Shown: positions 24,408 through 32,647, counted from the stretch's first letter. The stretch: DNA of 37,964 bases from Paracoccaceae bacterium (GCA_007694945.1 REER01000074.1:1-37964), one strand, 5' to 3'. Made by a program: numbers and translations. The notes: generated from the sequence alone by a model not told the origin.

Positions 24408-24866
24408 TCAGGCAAATTGCGGGTTGCGCTGCCAGACCGAGAAGTTCAGCGCCCCCGCAATAGTGACCCATAGCAGGTACGGCGCGAACAATGCCCCAGC
24501 GATGGGGTCGAGCGCCCAGAAGCTGATCATCGTAGCGGCGACGAAGACCCAGAGGAAACACAGGATCACCATCGCCGCACGCATCCGCTTGAGTCCGAAA
24601 AATACTGGTGACCAGAGCGTGTTGAAAGCAATCTGTGCGGCCCAGAAGGCAAGTGCCTGCTGCGAGCCTTCGAGCAGTGCGACGCGCATGGCGGCATAGG
24701 ACATCGCGATATAAAGCGTCATCCAGACCAGTGGAAACACGAGGCCCGGCGGTGTCCAGACCGGTTTGTCGAGATCGCGATACCATTTGCCAGGCTCGAA
24801 CATTGACCCGGTCGCCCCAGCAGCCCCGCAGGCGGCGAGAAAGGTCAGAAACAGCATCCAGTCCAT
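24408..24866 (-). CDS. tspO: tryptophan-rich sensory protein TspO (CrtK)
   Basis: A 152-aa outer-membrane-associated five-helix protein of the TspO/MBR family, formerly crtK. It is rich in Trp and aromatic residues (FEPGKWYRDLDKPVWTPPG, AFNTLWSPVFFGLKR). In Rhodobacter it restrains photosynthesis gene expression under oxygen, apparently by influencing tetrapyrrole efflux or levels. AGAGGGAAAG precedes the ATG. It lies after crtB in the same direction, separated by a 115-nt gap with two hairpins, so it may have partly independent expression. Confidence 0.93.
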   Translation of the reverse strand: MDWMLFLTFLAACGAAGATGSMFEPGKWYRDLDKPVWTPPGLVFPLVWMTLYIAMSYAAMRVALLEGSQQALAFWAAQIAFNTLWSPVFFGLKRMRAAMVILCFLWVFVAATMISFWALDPIAGALFAPYLLWVTIAGALNFSVWQRNPQFA

Positions 24867-24893
24867 CAGCTTTCCCTCTTGCGCGGTCTGACC

Positions 24894-24918
24894 AAAAGGC
24901 GCACCCGTTACGGGTGCG
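24894..24918 (-). terminator. intrinsic terminator-like hairpin after crtB
   Basis: CGCACCCG (24900-24907) and CGGGTGCG (24911-24918) form an 8-bp stem with a 3-nt loop. Read leftward, CC and a run of four T follow. This fits a modest Rho-independent terminator of crtIB, or an attenuator before tspO. Confidence 0.6.
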
Positions 24919-24931
24919 AGATCTCACTTGG

Positions 24932-24949
24932 GCGCCCGTTGCCGGGCGC
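24932..24949 (-). other. second hairpin in the crtB-tspO gap
   Basis: GCGCCCG and CGGGCGC pair with a 4-nt loop between crtB and the terminator-like hairpin. It has no T-run of its own. Two tandem stems may set the ratio of crtB to tspO mRNA, which is inference. Confidence 0.5.
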
Positions 24950-24981
24950 GTTTGGGAAGACCCTTCGTTAGAGAGCATAGC

Positions 24982-26019
24982 TCAGGCGCTGCGCCGGTCC
25001 ATGATGTGATAGGCATTCCGCGTTTTCAGGTCATGTTCATGCAGTCGCGCGAGCACGTCGATCAGGGCTTCCGAACGGGGCAGTTGCGGGGCGTCTATAG
25101 CGGCCGCTTCCACAAGGAAGGCTGTCTCCGGGCAGGGGCGGGCGTAGAGCGTCGGCATACGCGGGACCAGCAGCGAGGCACCGGCCTGCACTCCGGCAAG
25201 GGCCAGCCAGCCGAGTTTGCGCTTATGCGCGGTGACGGCGCGGCGTGTAACGGAGTCAAAACCCTGGTCACGGATCACCCCCCCGATCCCGTCATAGATG
25301 TGGCGCGCGGCGTAGATCCCTGGACGGCAGGTCGGCGGCAGTGCCGAGATGCCGGGGTCGGCACGCTGATAAAGGCGCGTCGCCTCGCGCAAGAGTCGCT
25401 TGGTCATGTCGCGGATTTCGGGCAGCGGTTGGGGTGCGCGCACAAAGGCGGCCTGGTCGATCCCGGCCTCATCGAACCACTCCAGCGGCAGGTAAATCCG
25501 TCCGCGCCGTGCATCCTCGCCGACATCGCGGGCGATATTGGTCAGTTGCATTGCCAGTCCAAGGTCGCAAGCCCGAGCCAGCCGATCGCGATCGCGCACG
25601 CCCATCAGCACGGACATCATCACGCCCACTACGGCAGCGACGCGTGCCGAATAGGCGCGAACATCCGAGAGTGTGTGTAAGCGGCGCCCCTCTGCATCCC
25701 AGGCGAGCCCCTCTAGCAAAGCGTCAGGGAGTGCGCGGGGAAGGTCATGCGTGTCGATCAGGCGGGTGAAGGCGCGGTCAATCGGTGCCTCCTTGGGGCG
25801 GCCTGCATAGGCGCGGTCGAGCCGGTCCTGCAAATGCAGGACTGCCGCGACCGGGTCACGACCCTCATCAACGGCATCATCCGCGAGGCGGCAAAAGGCA
25901 TAGAGCACAAGTGCCGGGTCGCGCACCTTTGCGGGCAAGAGCTTGGAGGCCGCGTGAAAACTGAGCGAGCCCGTGCGGATCGCGGTCCGGCAGGCTGCCA
26001 TATCCTCCGCGGCGCTCAT
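24982..26019 (-). CDS. crtB: phytoene synthase CrtB
   Basis: Joins two geranylgeranyl diphosphates head to head to give phytoene. The 345-aa all-helical enzyme has the two Asp-rich substrate motifs, FCRLADDAVDEG (about residues 42-53) and LTNIARDVGEDARRGRIYLP. Its ATG overlaps the crtI stop (ATGA), the usual crtIB coupling. CrtE, which supplies geranylgeranyl diphosphate, is not in the window. Confidence 0.96.
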   Translation of the reverse strand: MSAAEDMAACRTAIRTGSLSFHAASKLLPAKVRDPALVLYAFCRLADDAVDEGRDPVAAVLHLQDRLDRAYAGRPKEAPIDRAFTRLIDTHDLPRALPDALLEGLAWDAEGRRLHTLSDVRAYSARVAAVVGVMMSVLMGVRDRDRLARACDLGLAMQLTNIARDVGEDARRGRIYLPLEWFDEAGIDQAAFVRAPQPLPEIRDMTKRLLREATRLYQRADPGISALPPTCRPGIYAARHIYDGIGGVIRDQGFDSVTRRAVTAHKRKLGWLALAGVQAGASLLVPRMPTLYARPCPETAFLVEAAAIDAPQLPRSEALIDVLARLHEHDLKTRNAYHIMDRRSA

Positions 26020-27548
26020 TCTGCAGCCATCCGCAATGGCGCTACCGGCGCTGCATCGGGCACAAGTTGGGCCAGAACTTCCGCGGTGCCAATCACCCCC
26101 GGCACCCCGGCCCCCGGATGCGTCCCCGCCCCGGCGAGGTAAAGCCCGGGCACCTCTTCCGAGACATTATGCGGGCGGAACCATGCGCTCTGAAGTATCC
26201 GCGGCTCGATCGAAAACCCCGCCCCCAGTGGCGAGAGATAGCGGTCGCGGAAGGTTTCCGGCGTGAAGACAAGGCTTTCGGTCACGTGCTCTGACAGACC
26301 GGGAAGCAGCCTCTCCTCCAACATAGCCAGCATTTTCGCTCGGTAGGGCTCAGCCTCTTTGGCCCAGTCCACACCATTGTCATGCCCCAGATGCGGCACG
26401 GGTGAGAGCACGTAGAAGGTGTCACCCCCCTCGGGTGCGACGGATGGATCGGTGACCGAAGGGCGATGCACGTAAAGGCTCATGTCATCGGCCAGATGCC
26501 CGCGAATGAAGATATCCTTGATATGCTCGCGATAGCGCGGTCCGACGACAATCGAGTGATGCCCGACATCGCGCCACATATCGCGCGTGCCCTTGGTGCC
26601 GAAATACCAGACATAAAGCCCCATCGACCAGCGGGTTCGTTTGAGCTTCGCATCGTTCCAGCGCCGTTTGGGCCTGTTACGAAGCAGCCGAGTGTAAGTA
26701 TGGCCCGCATCGGCATTCGAGACAACGATGTCGGCTTGGATCTCCTGACCATCGTGCAACCGTACCCCGGCTGCTCGCCCGTCGCGCACAAGGATTTCAT
26801 CCACTTCAACTCCCATACGCAACAAGCCACCCTGATCCCGGACAACTCCCGCCATGGCCTTGGCAATCGCCTGCACCCCGCCCATCGCGTAATGCACACC
26901 AAAGGCTTTTTCGAGGTGGCTCACGAGCGCATACATCGAGGTCACGCGGAACGGATCGCCCCCGATGAAAAGCGGATGGAAAGAAAAGGCAAAGCGCAAC
27001 CTCTCATCGCGAAACCGCCGCGCGGCATGGGCATAGACCGAGCGATCGGCGCGATACCACGCGAACTTCGGCAAGACCTTGATAAGCTCCCAAAGCTGGT
27101 TCATCGGACGGCGGCCAAGATCTTCATATCCAAACCAGTAGCGCTTCTCGGCATCGGCCAGGAATTTGCGGTATCCGTCCAGATCATTGGGCGAGAGCCG
27201 CGTGATTTCGGCCTCCATCTCGGCCTCACCATCACGCATGGTGAAATGCGAGCCATCCGGCCAGCGAATCTCGTAGAAGGGCTCCATCGGCTTCAAGGTC
27301 ACATCGTGGTCGAAATCGCGCCCGCAAGCCGCCCAGAGGTCGCGCAACCCTTGCGGCACTGTCACGATGGTCGGACCCAAGTCGAACCGGTGGCCGCCTT
27401 GCGTGATCGAAGACCCTCGCCCGCCAGGGAGGTCGAGACGGTCCAGAACCGTCACTTGATAGCCCTTGGCGCCAAGCCGCATGGCCGAAGCCAGCCCGCC
27501 AAGCCCCGCGCCAATGACAATCGCCCGCGTCGGTGCAGAATCACTCAT
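26016..27548 (-). CDS. crtI: phytoene desaturase CrtI
   Basis: FAD-dependent desaturase that converts phytoene to neurosporene or lycopene; the number of steps cannot be read from the sequence, but the presence of crtA suggests the neurosporene/spheroidene branch. The 510-aa protein starts MSDSAPTRAIVIGAGLGGLA, a dinucleotide-binding motif, followed by DLPGGRGSSITQGGHRFDLGPT. The C-terminal FAD/amine-oxidase signature is LYLAGAGTHPGAGVPGVIG. It is divergent from crtA; the 132-nt gap between them holds two PpsR boxes. Confidence 0.96.
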   Translation of the reverse strand: MSDSAPTRAIVIGAGLGGLASAMRLGAKGYQVTVLDRLDLPGGRGSSITQGGHRFDLGPTIVTVPQGLRDLWAACGRDFDHDVTLKPMEPFYEIRWPDGSHFTMRDGEAEMEAEITRLSPNDLDGYRKFLADAEKRYWFGYEDLGRRPMNQLWELIKVLPKFAWYRADRSVYAHAARRFRDERLRFAFSFHPLFIGGDPFRVTSMYALVSHLEKAFGVHYAMGGVQAIAKAMAGVVRDQGGLLRMGVEVDEILVRDGRAAGVRLHDGQEIQADIVVSNADAGHTYTRLLRNRPKRRWNDAKLKRTRWSMGLYVWYFGTKGTRDMWRDVGHHSIVVGPRYREHIKDIFIRGHLADDMSLYVHRPSVTDPSVAPEGGDTFYVLSPVPHLGHDNGVDWAKEAEPYRAKMLAMLEERLLPGLSEHVTESLVFTPETFRDRYLSPLGAGFSIEPRILQSAWFRPHNVSEEVPGLYLAGAGTHPGAGVPGVIGTAEVLAQLVPDAAPVAPLRMAAE

Positions 27549-27596
27549 CTTCGGTTCCCATCCTTGTTATTGGACCCAGCTTACACTGCGCCAAAG

Positions 27597-27614
27597 TGTC
27601 AATCAAGATTTACA
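27597..27614. promoter_or_regulatory. PpsR/CrtJ box on the crtI side of the crtI-crtA gap
   Basis: TGTCAATCAAGATTTACA fits TGT-N12-ACA exactly. Read leftward, its TTGACACTTTG end is nearly identical to that of the bchF box, so the crtI and bchF promoters look like diverged copies of one design. Confidence 0.85.
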
Positions 27615-27629
27615 TCAAGCTCTTTACAC

Positions 27630-27647
27630 TGTCCAGTCGTTGTGACA
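27630..27647. promoter_or_regulatory. PpsR/CrtJ box on the crtA side of the crtI-crtA gap
   Basis: TGTCCAGTCGTTGTGACA fits TGT-N12-ACA exactly, though its centre is less AT-rich than the others. It is 33 nt from the crtI-side box, about three helical turns, placing both on the same DNA face. A weaker variant, TGA-N12-ACA at 27643-27660, overlaps it. Confidence 0.65.
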
Positions 27648-27680
27648 ATCTGAGTTGACACTTGGAGGTTGGAATCGCCT

Positions 27681-28385
27681 ATGCAAACGGTCTCGCTCAG
27701 CCTGTTCCGCTTCGATCGTGCGCTCGCGCGGCTCTGGGTGCTGGGCCAGATGGGTGCCGCACGTTTTGCACTTCCGCGCGTCGAGGGGTTGCAATTCTGG
27801 AAGCTCTGTGGGTCAGGCACTGGCGAAGGCTTTACCCCGCGCCCGAACTGGAGCACCTGGGCTATTCTCGCGGTCTGGAGCGATCAAACGGCCGCGCGCG
27901 CAGGTCTGGAGCGACCACCATTCGCGCGTTGGCGCGCAAAGGCCGATGAAAGCGCCACCTTCTTTCTCGAACCCTTCTCCGCGCGCGGCCATTGGTCCGG
28001 CGCGCGCCCCTTCAGTCCCGAAGGCCAGAGCGACGGTCCGGTTGCCGCAATGACGCGGGCCACTGTCAAGCCCTCGCGCGCGCTGCGCTTCTGGGGGCGT
28101 GTCCCGGATATCTCGGCCAAGGTGGGCGCAGACCCCAATGTGCTGTTCAAGATCGGCATTGGTGAGGTGCCACTGCTGCATCAGGTCACCTTCTCGATCT
28201 GGCCCGACGCCGAAAGCATGTCCGCCTTTGCCCGCCGTGGCCCCCATGCTGAAGCCATCCGCGCCGTGCGCGAGGAAGGCTGGTTCAACGAAGAACTTTA
28301 CGCCCGCTTTCGCCTTGCCGGAGTAACGGGCACTTGGCAGGGGCGTAACCCTCTACCAAAATTGGAAAAACAGGAGGCCGCATGA
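27681..28385 (+). CDS. crtA: spheroidene monooxygenase CrtA
   Basis: Introduces the keto group at C-2, turning spheroidene into spheroidenone (and related 2-keto carotenoids) when oxygen is available. From the ATG at 27681 (MQTVSLSLFRFDRALARLW) the protein is 234 aa and carries the family segments FWKLCGSGTGEGFTPRPNW and KIGIGEVPLLHQVTFSIWPD. GGAGG lies 12 nt upstream; a TTG at 27669 was rejected because it falls at the ribosome site. Its stop overlaps bchI (ATGA). The substrate-making enzymes CrtC, CrtD and CrtF are not in this window. Confidence 0.94.
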   Translation: MQTVSLSLFRFDRALARLWVLGQMGAARFALPRVEGLQFWKLCGSGTGEGFTPRPNWSTWAILAVWSDQTAARAGLERPPFARWRAKADESATFFLEPFSARGHWSGARPFSPEGQSDGPVAAMTRATVKPSRALRFWGRVPDISAKVGADPNVLFKIGIGEVPLLHQVTFSIWPDAESMSAFARRGPHAEAIRAVREEGWFNEELYARFRLAGVTGTWQGRNPLPKLEKQEAA

Positions 28386-29383
28386 CGCCTTTCCCGTTCG
28401 CTGCCATTGTCGGGCAGGATGAGATGAAGACCGCGATGGTGCTCACAGCCATCGATCCAAAAATCGGCGGTGTGCTGGTCTTCGGTGACCGCGGCACTGG
28501 CAAATCGACCGCCGTGCGCGCCCTTGCGGCCCTGCTGCCGCCGATCAAAGCGGTCAAGGGCTGTCCTTGCAACTCGGCCCACGTGGACGATTGCCCTGAC
28601 TGGGCTGATGTGACCGACACCAAGATCGTTTCGCGGCCAACGCCGGTGGTCGATCTGCCCCTCGGCGTAACCGAGGACCGCGTGACTGGTGCGCTTGACA
28701 TCGAGCGCGCGCTGACGCGCGGTGAAAAGGCCTTCGAGGCGGGGCTGCTTGCGCGGGCCAATCGCGGGTATCTCTATATTGACGAGGTCAATCTGCTTGA
28801 GGACCACATCGTCGACTTGCTGCTTGACGTGGCGCAGACTGGCGAGAATGTCGTCGAGCGCGAAGGCATGTCCATTCGCCACAAGGCGCGCTTTGTGCTG
28901 GTCGGTTCGGGTAACCCCGAAGAAGGCGAACTCCGGCCACAACTTCTGGACCGCTTCGGCCTTTCGGTTGAGGTCAAAAGCCCCAGCGACATCGACACGC
29001 GCGTGGAGGTCATCCGGCGCCGCGATGCCTATGAGACCGATCACGATGGTTTCATGGCCGAATGGGAACCCCAGGATGCCGCGCTGCGCGACCGCATCCT
29101 GACAGCACGCACAGCCCTTGGTGATGTGGGCACATCGAATATCGCGCTGCATGATTGCGCCTCGGTCTGCCTCGCGCTCGGCTCGGACGGGCTGCGGGGC
29201 GAGTTGACGCTGCTGCGCACAGCCCGCGCGCTGGCCGCCTATGAGGGCGCAGGCGAAATCACACGCGACCATATTCGTGCCGCTGCCCCAATGGCGCTGC
29301 GCCATCGCCTCCGCCGCGACCCGCTCGACGAGGCTGGCTCCAGCGCCCGCGTCGCTCGCCAGCTCGCTGAAGTGCTGCCATGA
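28382..29383 (+). CDS. bchI: magnesium chelatase ATPase subunit I, BchI
   Basis: AAA+ motor subunit that forms a ring with BchD and drives Mg2+ insertion by BchH. The 333-aa protein has Walker A GDRGTGKST (35-43), Walker B LYIDEVNLL (131-139) and the GSGNPEEGELRPQLLDRFG sensor/arginine-finger region. It starts directly at FPFAAIVGQDEMK, so the N-terminal tail is shorter than in Rhodobacter capsulatus BchI. It is ATGA-coupled to crtA, so carotenoid oxidation and Mg-chelatase share a transcript. A small hairpin spans its stop codon. Confidence 0.97.
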   Translation: MTPFPFAAIVGQDEMKTAMVLTAIDPKIGGVLVFGDRGTGKSTAVRALAALLPPIKAVKGCPCNSAHVDDCPDWADVTDTKIVSRPTPVVDLPLGVTEDRVTGALDIERALTRGEKAFEAGLLARANRGYLYIDEVNLLEDHIVDLLLDVAQTGENVVEREGMSIRHKARFVLVGSGNPEEGELRPQLLDRFGLSVEVKSPSDIDTRVEVIRRRDAYETDHDGFMAEWEPQDAALRDRILTARTALGDVGTSNIALHDCASVCLALGSDGLRGELTLLRTARALAAYEGAGEITRDHIRAAAPMALRHRLRRDPLDEAGSSARVARQLAEVLP

Positions 29384-29399
29384 AGCCACACAGCTTCAT
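29380..29399 (+). other. 7-bp hairpin spanning the bchI stop codon
   Basis: ATGAAGC (29380-29386) and GCTTCAT (29393-29399) pair with a 6-nt loop. The bchI TGA is in the left arm. No T-run follows. It could tune ribosome release or transcript stability between bchI and bchD, which is inference. Confidence 0.45.
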
Positions 29400-29418
29400 C
29401 TTGCCCCAAATACTCGAG
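29394..29418. repeat. short dispersed motif, copy 2 (bchI-bchD junction)
   Basis: CTTCATCTTG, four variable bases, AAATACT and a CG-rich end, matching 8354-8380. Its end contributes the GAGG that looks like the bchD ribosome-binding site. Confidence 0.5.
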
Positions 29419-29425
29419 GCTGCGA

Positions 29426-31165
29426 GTGTCCCGCGGTCTGCTCAAGATGACTCCGTTTGACGACACCAGCGGCCTGCCCGGCCGTCCCCCGCCCCCAACT
29501 GACCCTTGGGCACAGGTCGGGCTGGCGCTCACCCTCTATGCCATCGAACCTGCCGGTCTGCGTGGTCTCTGGTTGCGCGCTCGCGCGGGTCCAGTACGCG
29601 ACCGGGTGCTGGCAGCGCTTGCAGCACTCACGCCGCGCAAATTGCACCCATTCGTCAGCGACGAAGCGCTCTTCGGCGGCATGGACCTGAGTGCGACACT
29701 TGCCACTGGCGAGATGCAGCGCCACGCCGGGCTGCTGGAGCAGCCCGGGATTCTGGCGCTCAGCATGGCTGAACGCTGTCCGTCAGGGCTTGCGGTTCGG
29801 CTCGGGCAAGCCCTCGACCAGCGTGCTGAGTTGAGCCTTGTGGCGCTAGACGAAGCCGCCGAAGAGGGTGAGGGCTTGCCTCCGGCGCTTGCGGACCGAC
29901 TGGGGCTGTTTCTCGAGCTTGACGGTTTTGCAATGGGCGAGACCTCCGAGATCACCTTGCCACAAGGACTTATCGAGACAGCGCGGGCCCGATTGAACCA
30001 TATACGCAAAGGCGAGGCGCAAATGCGCCTCGCCCGCGTCGCGCGGGATCTGGGTATAGAGAGCCTGCGCGCGCCCATGTTGGCATTGGCTTGCGCGCGC
30101 GCACATGCGGCATGGCGGGGGGCAGATGCTATAGAAGAGAATGATCTGGAACTGGCCGTTGCCCTGACACTGGCCCATCGCGCTTCGCAGTTTCCGGAAT
30201 CAGCGCCACCTCCCGAGGAGTCGCCGCCCGATACGCCACCCGATGCGCAGGACCCGGAGCAGGATCACGACCAGAGCCCGCTTGATCTGCCGGAAGAGAT
30301 GCTGATTGACGCGGCCCGGTCGGCTTTGCCGCCCGGGCTGCTGGCGCAACTTCAGGCCGCGAGTGTTGCGCGCGGTGCACCGAGTCAGTCGGGTGCCGGG
30401 GCCAAACGCAAGTCACTGCGGCGCGGGCGACCGATGCCTGCGCGGGCAGGCAAACCCGGCGCGGGCGCGCGGGTCGATGTGATCGCCACGCTGCGGCAGG
30501 CTGCACCGTGGCAGAAGGTGCGGCGCCGGATGATGCCGGAACGGGCTGATGGACGGCTTCTGCTCATGCCTGCCGATATCCGTATCAAGCGATATCAGGA
30601 CCAGACTGACCGCGTTCTGATCTTCGTTGTCGATGCGTCCGGCTCGAGCGCCCTGGCGCGGTTGGGCGAGGCCAAGGGCGCAGTCGAACTCATGCTCGCC
30701 GAGGCCTATTCGTGCCGTGATCATGTCGCTCTTGTCACCTTTCGCGGAACACAGGCCGATCTGGTCTTGCCGCCCTCGCGCTCACTCGTGCAGACCAAGC
30801 GCCGCCTCGCCGGGCTGCCGGGTGGTGGCGCCACACCGCTCGCAAGTGCCCTGCAAGTGGCCTTGGCCGCAGCCGAACAGGCTCGCGGGCATGGCATGAC
30901 GCCCACACTCGCGCTACTGACAGACGGCCGTGGCAATATCGCATTGGATGGCAGCGCCAACCGTGTGCAGGCTGCTGACGAGGCTGCTCAACTGGCCCGC
31001 GCAATTGCCGGACGGGGAATCCCCTCGCTCGTGATCGATACCAGCCTGCGCCCGAAACCGGCCTTGACCGAACTGGCGGCACAGATGCATGCCACTCTCA
31101 TCGCGCTCCCGCGCGCCGATGCGCGCACGCTCTCGGCGACGCTGGGCGCTGCCCTGAAAGGGTAA
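29426..31165 (+). CDS. bchD: magnesium chelatase subunit D, BchD
   Basis: Scaffold subunit linking the BchI ring to BchH. The 579-aa protein has a degenerate N-terminal AAA+ domain without a recognisable Walker A, a Pro/Asp/Glu-rich linker at about residues 256-290, a basic segment (about 326-345) and a C-terminal von Willebrand A domain with the metal-site motif DASGSS (403-408) and LLTDGRGN. I use the GTG at 29426 because GAGG lies 6 nt upstream; an ATG at 29447 (MTPFDD) lacks such a site. It is 42 nt after bchI and 3 nt before bchO. Confidence 0.95.
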   Translation: MSRGLLKMTPFDDTSGLPGRPPPPTDPWAQVGLALTLYAIEPAGLRGLWLRARAGPVRDRVLAALAALTPRKLHPFVSDEALFGGMDLSATLATGEMQRHAGLLEQPGILALSMAERCPSGLAVRLGQALDQRAELSLVALDEAAEEGEGLPPALADRLGLFLELDGFAMGETSEITLPQGLIETARARLNHIRKGEAQMRLARVARDLGIESLRAPMLALACARAHAAWRGADAIEENDLELAVALTLAHRASQFPESAPPPEESPPDTPPDAQDPEQDHDQSPLDLPEEMLIDAARSALPPGLLAQLQAASVARGAPSQSGAGAKRKSLRRGRPMPARAGKPGAGARVDVIATLRQAAPWQKVRRRMMPERADGRLLLMPADIRIKRYQDQTDRVLIFVVDASGSSALARLGEAKGAVELMLAEAYSCRDHVALVTFRGTQADLVLPPSRSLVQTKRRLAGLPGGGATPLASALQVALAAAEQARGHGMTPTLALLTDGRGNIALDGSANRVQAADEAAQLARAIAGRGIPSLVIDTSLRPKPALTELAAQMHATLIALPRADARTLSATLGAALKG

Positions 31166-31168
31166 GCC

Positions 31169-32065
31169 ATGAGTGAGCTGCCCTCGGACTGGCCACTGCG
31201 CGAACACTCCCGGATCATCCGCTGCCGTCCCCACGAATGGCATGTACAAGTTGTGGGTGAAGGGCCGGATGTGTTGCTTCTGCACGGGGCCGGGGCATCG
31301 GCGCACAGTTTTCACCGTCTGATGTCGCATCTGCCCGGCCATCGCCTGATCGCACCCGACCTGCCTGGCCAGGGCTTTACCCGTGCAGGCGGAATGCCGC
31401 GTCTTGGGCTTGATGAGATGGCCGATGACCTGACCGTGCTTTGCACCGATCAGGGCTGGCGCCCGATGGCGATTGTCGGCCATTCTGCGGGAGGGGCGAT
31501 TGCGTTGCGGATGGCCGAGATCATGCCGCATGGGCCGCATGCCGTGATCGGTATCAACGCAGCTCTCGGCCCATTCGACGGCTTCGCAGGCTGGCTGTTT
31601 CCGAAACTCGCCCGCGCAATGGCCTCGAGCCCTTTTGCTGCTGCTGTGGTCACGCGTCTGTCGTCGAACCGCAAGCAGGTGGAACGGCTACTCATCGGCA
31701 TGGGCTCGCAGATCGACCAAGGCGGGATCGATGCCTACCATCGACTGGTCAGTCGCACGGCACATATCGAGGGCACACTGGGCATGATGGCGCAATGGCA
31801 ACTCGAACCTTTACTGGAGCGTCTGCCGCAGATTGCTGTGCCCGCGCTGCTGATCGGAGCAACGCGCGACCGTGCCGTGCCGCCTGTTGTCTCGCTGCAA
31901 GCGTCGCGTGCTTTGCCGCGCGGCGAATATGCGGAGCTAGCGGATTTCGGGCATCTGGTACATGAAGAAGCACCGGGCGAGATAGCAGCACTGATACTGC
32001 CGTTTCTCGAGGCCAATCAGGCGGCAGTCAGCCTGCTGCCAGACAGACGACAGCAGCGGAACTGA
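31169..32065 (+). CDS. bchO: alpha/beta hydrolase BchO
   Basis: A 298-aa alpha/beta-fold hydrolase that always accompanies bchI-bchD in purple bacterial clusters. It was proposed to act around Mg-chelatase, but its substrate is not established. The oxyanion/His-Gly motif LLHGAGASAHSF, nucleophile elbow GHSAGG (Ser106), an acid candidate in GATRDRAVPP and a His in ADFGHLVHEEAPGE form a complete apparent triad. It is the last PGC gene; after it a 93-nt gap leads to the convergent regulator gene. A 7-bp stem with one G-U pair directly after the stop lacks a T-run. Confidence 0.93.
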   Translation: MSELPSDWPLREHSRIIRCRPHEWHVQVVGEGPDVLLLHGAGASAHSFHRLMSHLPGHRLIAPDLPGQGFTRAGGMPRLGLDEMADDLTVLCTDQGWRPMAIVGHSAGGAIALRMAEIMPHGPHAVIGINAALGPFDGFAGWLFPKLARAMASSPFAAAVVTRLSSNRKQVERLLIGMGSQIDQGGIDAYHRLVSRTAHIEGTLGMMAQWQLEPLLERLPQIAVPALLIGATRDRAVPPVVSLQASRALPRGEYAELADFGHLVHEEAPGEIAALILPFLEANQAAVSLLPDRRQQRN

Positions 32066-32158
32066 GGTTTCGCAGCATCGAAGCCGCGCCCGGTCAGGGT
32101 TTCCAAAACGGCCCTTCGCCTGCGCTGCATGCCCGTGCGGTATAGGCGGGGTATTGGC

Positions 32159-32623
32159 TCAGGCGAGCCGAAAATTCTGCTCGACCACAGCTTCCATCGA
32201 GACATGGCTCGATGTGTTGCTGACATGGGGCAGGACCGATATCTTTTCGGCCATGATGCGGCGGTAATCGGCCATATCGCGCGCGCGCACTTTCATCAGG
32301 TAATCACAACGCCCGGCAATGAGATAGCATTCCTCGATTTCGGGAATCGCCCGGACTGCGGCGTTGAACTGTTGGAGCGCCTGTTCGCGCGTGTCGATCA
32401 GATTGACCTCGACATAGGTTACATGGGTCAGGCCCAATTTCAGCGGCGAGAGAATAGCGCGGTAGCCAGTGATCAGGCCGATTTCTTCGAGGTGCTTGAT
32501 GCGCAGCGCGACCGGGGTTTTTGACAGACCGACGCGGCGCGCCAGTTCGGCGATGGGCAGGCGCGCGTTTTCGGTCAATTCTGCGAGGATCTTGCGATCA
32601 AGTGCGTCCAGCTTGGCATGCAT
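32159..32623 (-). CDS. putR: Lrp/AsnC-family regulator, probable proline-responsive PutR
   Basis: A 154-aa regulator with an N-terminal winged helix-turn-helix (LDRKILAELTENARLPIAELARRVGLSKTPVALRIKHLEEIGLI) and a C-terminal RAM effector domain (THVTYVEVNLIDTREQALQQF...). It is divergent from putA across 109 nt. In alphaproteobacteria such as Rhodobacter capsulatus an Lrp-like protein in this position activates putA in response to proline and represses itself. The name is therefore inferred from context, while the family call is secure. GAGG lies 8 nt before the ATG. Confidence 0.85.
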   Translation of the reverse strand: MHAKLDALDRKILAELTENARLPIAELARRVGLSKTPVALRIKHLEEIGLITGYRAILSPLKLGLTHVTYVEVNLIDTREQALQQFNAAVRAIPEIEECYLIAGRCDYLMKVRARDMADYRRIMAEKISVLPHVSNTSSHVSMEAVVEQNFRLA

Positions 32624-32647
32624 ACTGAAAACCTCTCTGAATTTGGT

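Noticed and set aside
27601-27620. FNR-like TTGAT-N4-ATCTT on the leftward strand near crtI
   Set aside because: Only one half matches the FNR/FnrL consensus and it overlaps a PpsR box that explains the same bases.
26466-27653. Plus-strand open frame of 395 codons opposite crtI
   Set aside because: Antisense to conserved crtI and runs through the PpsR-box region; not a plausible gene.
32066-32090. Stem of 7 bp after bchO as a terminator
   Set aside because: Contains a G-U pair, short loop context and no T-run; too weak to call.
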